Origin: Hypoxylon rubiginosum
Lineage: Eukaryota > Ascomycota > Sordariomycetes > Xylariales > Hypoxylaceae
Assembly: GCA_902806565.1 (NCBI GenBank)
Contig: CADCXA010000018.1
Span: 179,708 to 243,707, forward strand
Direction: 5' to 3'
DNA: 64,000 nucleotides
The translations under genes and the position numbers were made by a program. Positions 59,335-64,000 of this stretch are shown here, piece by piece. Numbering within the stretch: position 1 is the stretch's first letter; each line of letters starts with the position of its first letter. Below the pieces are notes generated by a model. It was not told where the DNA came from. It ran no database searches and saw nothing but the letters and a program-made list of their open reading frames with translations.

Positions 59335-59530
59335 TTATTTAAAAAATATTATTATTATAAGTTTCGAAAAAATTATTATAAATAATTCCTAGTGAATTTC
59401 TTATTATATATTTTTATATTATATTAACTTTATATTATATTTAAATTAAATAATGAAAAACTAAATCTTTTATTATATTTATTTAATTAATTAAATTTAT
59501 TTGGTTTTTTAATTAAATGTATTTATTTTA
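59335..59530. repeat. Direct repeat F2 in the AT block
   Basis: Partner of 57400-57600, about 1.9 kb to its right. Confidence 0.6.
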
Positions 59531-60120
59531 ATAAATCTTATTATTTATTATTAGTTACTTAAACTTTTATTTTTAACTTTAATTTTTTAAATTATTAATT
59601 TAAAAGTATATATAAAAAAATATAATTTAAATTAAAAGTTTTATATAATTAAAAAAATTCAAATAATATTAATTATTAATTAATATAAAGCTTAATAATA
59701 TAAAATTAATAAGTTATTTAAATTTAAATTTAAATTAAATAAGAATTTTAAATAAAAAAACATATTTAATATATAATAATAATTTAACAATTATTTTATT
59801 AAATTTAAATTTAATAATTTTTTAAAACAATTATATAAATTTTACGTAAATAAAATTTTAATTTAGTTTAAATATAAAATAATTTAAAAATTAAATTTAT
59901 AATTTAATTAATTAAACTTTTAATAATATAATAATAAATTAATTTATTTATATATAATTATTTTTATAATCTTTATAATTTATATAATTTTTATAAAAAC
60001 TTTAAGTTTAAACTTATATAAAAATATTTTTTTTATAATTTATAAACTGTTCTTTTAAATAAATATTAATAACCTGGATTTAATTAATTTTTATATATTA
60101 TTATATTTTATTGAAAAATT

Positions 60121-60240
60121 CCATGGCCGGTGTAATAAACCTTAGGAAAAAAAAGCTATGTTTTTAAGCTTTTTAAAGTTCGTAAAAAGCCGTAGCTTAA
60201 AAACGTGGTTTTTTTTTTTAAGGCGGTTATAGAATTTTAT
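60121..60240. other. Small G/C-containing islet inside the AT block
   Basis: It has CCATGGCCGG at its start and several G/C clusters (AAAGCCGTAGC, AACGTGG, AAGGCGG). AGTTTTTAAGCT-like arms are inverted: GTTTTTAAGCT at about 60160-60170 against AGCTTAAAAAC at about 60195-60205. It may be less-mutated transposon sequence. Confidence 0.5.
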
Positions 60241-60844
60241 TAGTTTAATAATTAAAAATAAAAAATAAAATAAAAATATTTTAAATAAAATTATAATATT
60301 AAATATATTAATTAAAAGATCGGAATTATAATAATTATAAAATTATATTAATACTTTTATTAATTATAATAACTAATTGTTTTTTTATTTTTAAAATCTT
60401 ATAAATATTTATTAATTATATATATTTTTTTAAATAAATTTAATAAGTTTTAAGTCTTACTTTTATTTATTTATTTATTTTTATTCAAAAAAAGTAATTA
60501 ATTTTATAAAACTTTATTAATATTAAATTATTTACTAGTAATATATTAAATATATTATATAATAAAAAAATAATTATTTTATAAAATATTATAACTTTTA
60601 ATATATTATTTTAAATATTTTAATATAATATTAAACTTATAATTAAAATTAGTTTTTTATTAATAAATATTATTAAAAACTTATAAATAAAAAATAATTA
60701 TATAATATAATAATTAATATAATAAAATTAAAAACTTAAATAATTATTTATTAAATATTTTAATATATTAATTTTATTAAAGAAATTTATTTTTATTAAT
60801 ATTAATAACGTTTAAAAATACAAGGCTTTATTTATTATATTAAA

Positions 60845-61054
60845 AATATAATTACTTATAAATAACTTATATATTATTATATATATATAATTATATATAT
60901 ATAATTAATTTTATATATATTTTCTTTATTTATTATATTTAAAAAAAAAATTTTTTTCTAGTAATTAATTAAATTTTATTAGTTTATATTTATATTTTAT
61001 TTTACTTATATTATATACCACTTATTTATTAGTAAATAATTTGTTTCTTTAATA
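60845..61054 (-). mobile_element. RIP-decayed ~210-bp element, copy 4 (inverted)
   Basis: The reverse complement matches copies 1-3, beginning TATTAAAGAAACAAAT and keeping AATAAGTGGTATATAA, the form with most G/C of the four at that position. Confidence 0.6.
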
Positions 61055-63664
61055 ATTATTTAAATATATGTTTTATTTTTATTATATTAAATTTTATAAA
61101 TTTATATTAATAAAATTTATATTAATATATAATAAACTTTAAAATATAAAAACTATAAATAATTTATAAAATATAATTATATTTTATTATTTATTATAAA
61201 AAATTCCTTATATTAAAATATAATATTTTTATTATAAAAATAAAGTATTTTAAGAAATTATTTTATAATAAAAATTCAACTTAAAAATTTAATAATATAA
61301 ATATAAATAATAAAAATATAAAAATAATTATAACTATAAATTATATTAATTTAAAATACTTTTACTTTAAAACTATTTATATTAATATTATAAAAAAGAT
61401 TTATTAAAATATAAAAATATTATATAATAAATATAAATTTAAAGTTAAAAACTATTAATTAAAAAATAAATAGCAAAGATTTTTTAAGTTTTAATTCCTT
61501 AAAATTAAATTTAATTTAAATATAATTTAATAATATTATAAATTATTATTAACGTTATATTTATATAAACTAATATTACTTTTATATAAATAAAATAAAT
61601 AATAAAATAAATATAAAAAAAAAAAGAATTAAAATTATTATTAATATGTTAATTTTATTTTTAAAAAAGAAAATAATATATTTAAATTAAAAAAGTAAAA
61701 TAATAAAACATAATAATATTTAAAATTATAATAAAATAATTTATATTTAAATTAATAAAATCTATAAATAAACCTTTGTTAATTTATAAATATTAATATT
61801 TTTTTTATATAAATATAAATATTATTATTAATTATATTATAAAATATTTTAATAAAATTAAAAAATAAACTAATATTTATATTAATATAATAAAAGTTAT
61901 TTTGTTTTATATTTTAAATTAATAATTTATATTTCTTTTTTAAAATAATAAATAAATTAATTAAAAAGCGGGATTATTTAACTTAAAAAGTTTATTATTT
62001 TTTAAAAATATATATATAATTTCTAAATATAATTTTAATATTATATAAAAAATATTTAAAACATTTAAAAATAATAAAAAATATATTTTAATATTTTAAT
62101 TTTTTAAAGTTATAAATTCTTTATATTATAAACTAATAAATTAAAAAAGATTTTAATATTTAATATTACTTAAAATATTATATTATTTTTCATATTATAA
62201 TTTTAATATATTATATAAATAATATTTTAATTTTTATTAAATAAAATTATTTTTAAATTATTTTTATTATAAATAAAAAACAGGTTTTATTTATAAAATA
62301 ATATATTAATATAATTAGTTAATATATAACCATTTAAATAATTATTATAAAAAAACATTATTTTAATATAAAATTAAAAAATAAATTTAAGTTTTTATAT
62401 ATAATAAAAAAAATTATTTTAAAAACTTAATAAAAAATAACTTATATAATATTAAAATTATAATTAAAAAAAAGCTTATTAATTTATTAAGTTATTAAAA
62501 TATTAATATTAATTATAATTAAAAACCTTATATTAAATAATATTATTATAAGTTTTTTATTATAAAATATTATTAAAATAAATTATAAAATAAAATCCCT
62601 AGGAATTTTAATATAAAAAATATATTTTTAATAATATATAATATTATATTTCGGTATTTTTAATAAAGTTATTTATATAATTATTAATTTTATTTATATA
62701 TATATATAAATAATAATAATAATATAAAAGATTTTATTTAATAAAAATAATATTTTTATATTTTTAATTATTATAAAATAATAATAGTTTATTTATAATT
62801 TAAATAGTTTTTATTAATATAATTAATAATTAAATTAATAAATAAATATTATATTTATTGTTTTATTTATTTATCGATTATAATTATAAGTTTTTATTTA
62901 AAATATTTATAGTTCTTAATATTTTATAACGTTATATTTATAATATATAATATATTAAAATTAAAAATATTAATTTATATTAATAAGTATTTTAATAAAA
63001 TAAATTCTTTAAAAAACCTAATATTTTATTAATTAATAACTTTTATTAATTTTTTTTTTTATAAATAAGTTTATTTATTTTATTAGTAATTTTAATAATA
63101 ATAATAAAATTTATAATTATATTATATAATAATTTTTCTTTATATTTTACTTTTTTAATAATTATTTAATAATAATATAAAATAACTAAGTTTTATTTTA
63201 TTAAATATTATTTAAATTTTTAAAAAAAAAGTTTTAGTTTAATTTTAAAAGTTTTTTATATTATATTATATAATAAAACTTATATAAAAAAAGTAAAAAA
63301 CTTTATAAATATTTTATATATTTATTTTATAAAAACCATGGTTTAAAATTTTAATTATAATTATATATTTAATTTAAATAATTTTATTAAAAATATAAAA
63401 ACTTTAAATTAAAATATTAAAATAAATAAAACTAATTTAAAAAATATTAGTAATTTTTTAAAAATGTTTTTTATTTATATTAAGTATAAAATAATATATA
63501 TATATACTTTTTAAAGATTTATTAGTATTATAAATAAAATTTAAAATATAATATATAATATTTTTTAAATATAAAAGTTTAATTTAAATTAAAACTTTTT
63601 TAATATAATTATAATTTGTTTTAATTATTATATTAAATTATTATTTATTAACATTATAAAACAT

Positions 63665-63843
63665 TAAATTTATATTATAATATATATATAAAATTATATA
63701 TAATATTAATATAATTTATTTTAAGTTATATTTATAAATTATATTTTATATTTTAAAACTTAATTATAATTAATTTATAATTAAATATAATTATTATTTT
63801 TATATATATTTTAATATTATTAATCTTTTTATTATTATTATTA
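63665..63843. repeat. Flanking repeat A2 (uninterrupted copy)
   Basis: Direct copy of A1 lacking the 220-bp insertion; the two lie about 17.6 kb apart near opposite ends of the visible AT block. Confidence 0.65.
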
Positions 63844-64000
63844 ATTTAATAAATATTAATTTTTTAAATATTTAAAGATCTTAATAAAAATATTATTATA
63901 TTAATTATTTAAATATAATAAAAATTTATAATATAAAATAATATATATATTAAAAAATAGTTTTATTTAATAGTTTATATTATTATTATTTATAAATTTT

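Larger units (their letters stand above)
45730..64000. repeat. Extreme AT-rich block (RIP-mutated repeats), no genes
   Basis: From about 45.73 kb to the window end the sequence is almost only A and T and holds no reading frame of 60 codons on either strand. Residual C is mostly in CT context (actt, ctt) and residual G in the matching AG context, with CA/TG scarce. This is expected where RIP has turned CpA into TpA. Internal repeats with many substitutions (listed separately) indicate that the substrate was duplicated DNA, i.e. nested transposable elements. No tRNA, rRNA or mitochondrial gene is recognisable, so a mitochondrial origin is not supported. Such blocks form heterochromatin and, when long, fungal centromeres. 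Confidence 0.9.

Noticed and set aside
45730..64000. Mitochondrial DNA insertion as the source of the AT block
   Set aside because: No mitochondrial protein, rRNA or tRNA sequence is recognisable; the many diverged repeats in both orientations and the loss of CpA fit RIP of transposons better.
45730..64000. CRISPR-like arrays in the AT block
   Set aside because: Repeats are long, diverged and irregularly spaced, and the host is a fungus.

Overview
This window is nuclear DNA of a filamentous ascomycete, most likely a Sordariomycete. The evidence is the gene set (Ku80, Pam18/TIM14, RLP24, an RGGAGN-repeat protein), short 45-70 bp GT..AG introns with CTAAC/CTGAC-like branch points, and an AT block that looks like repeat-induced point mutation (RIP). 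I read gene models by joining frames at plausible splice sites. In almost every case the joined exons give an exact multiple of three, which is the main support for the boundaries.

Layout. Positions 1-16.5 kb are ordinary housekeeping or conserved genes: the 3' end of a DUF1295-like membrane reductase, a low-complexity small protein, a TMEM205-like membrane protein, Ku80, a BTB-like protein, a DEDDh (Gfd2/YDR514C-like) exonuclease-fold protein, Pam18/TIM14 divergent from RLP24, and an RGGAGN-repeat (DUF3602-type) protein. Positions 16.5-23.5 kb are gene-poor; they hold a broken, protein-like reading frame near 19.35-19.71 kb, a strong G-quadruplex motif and a GC-rich hairpin. Positions 23.5-27.7 kb hold a single-finger C2H2 protein and a multi-pass membrane protein.

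Positions 29.4-45.7 kb form a compact specialised-metabolite locus, the most interesting part of the window: three cytochromes P450, a rhodopsin-like (SAT4/PTH11-type) membrane protein, a glutathione S-transferase, a 14-helix-type MFS transporter and a 1000-residue bifunctional diterpene cyclase of the copalyl-diphosphate/kaurene-synthase type. The inferred flow is GGPP to a copalyl-type diphosphate (DADD centre) to a cyclic diterpene (DEYME and NDY..S..RD.DE centre), then oxidation by the P450s, possible conjugation or isomerisation by the GST, and export by the MFS pump. No GGPP synthase or Zn2Cys6 regulator is visible. Six of the seven genes sit as three head-to-head pairs over promoters of 420-503 bp. 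Two P450s are paralogues with the same intron positions, and one of them carries an apparent one-base frameshift.

From about 45.73 kb to the end (about 18 kb) the sequence switches abruptly to almost pure A+T with no reading frames. It is built of diverged repeats, including a family of about 210-220 bp with two copies in each orientation; one copy has an apparent empty site elsewhere in the block. This is best explained as RIP-mutated nested transposons, possibly a larger heterochromatic domain. It forms the right edge of the diterpene cluster as seen here.
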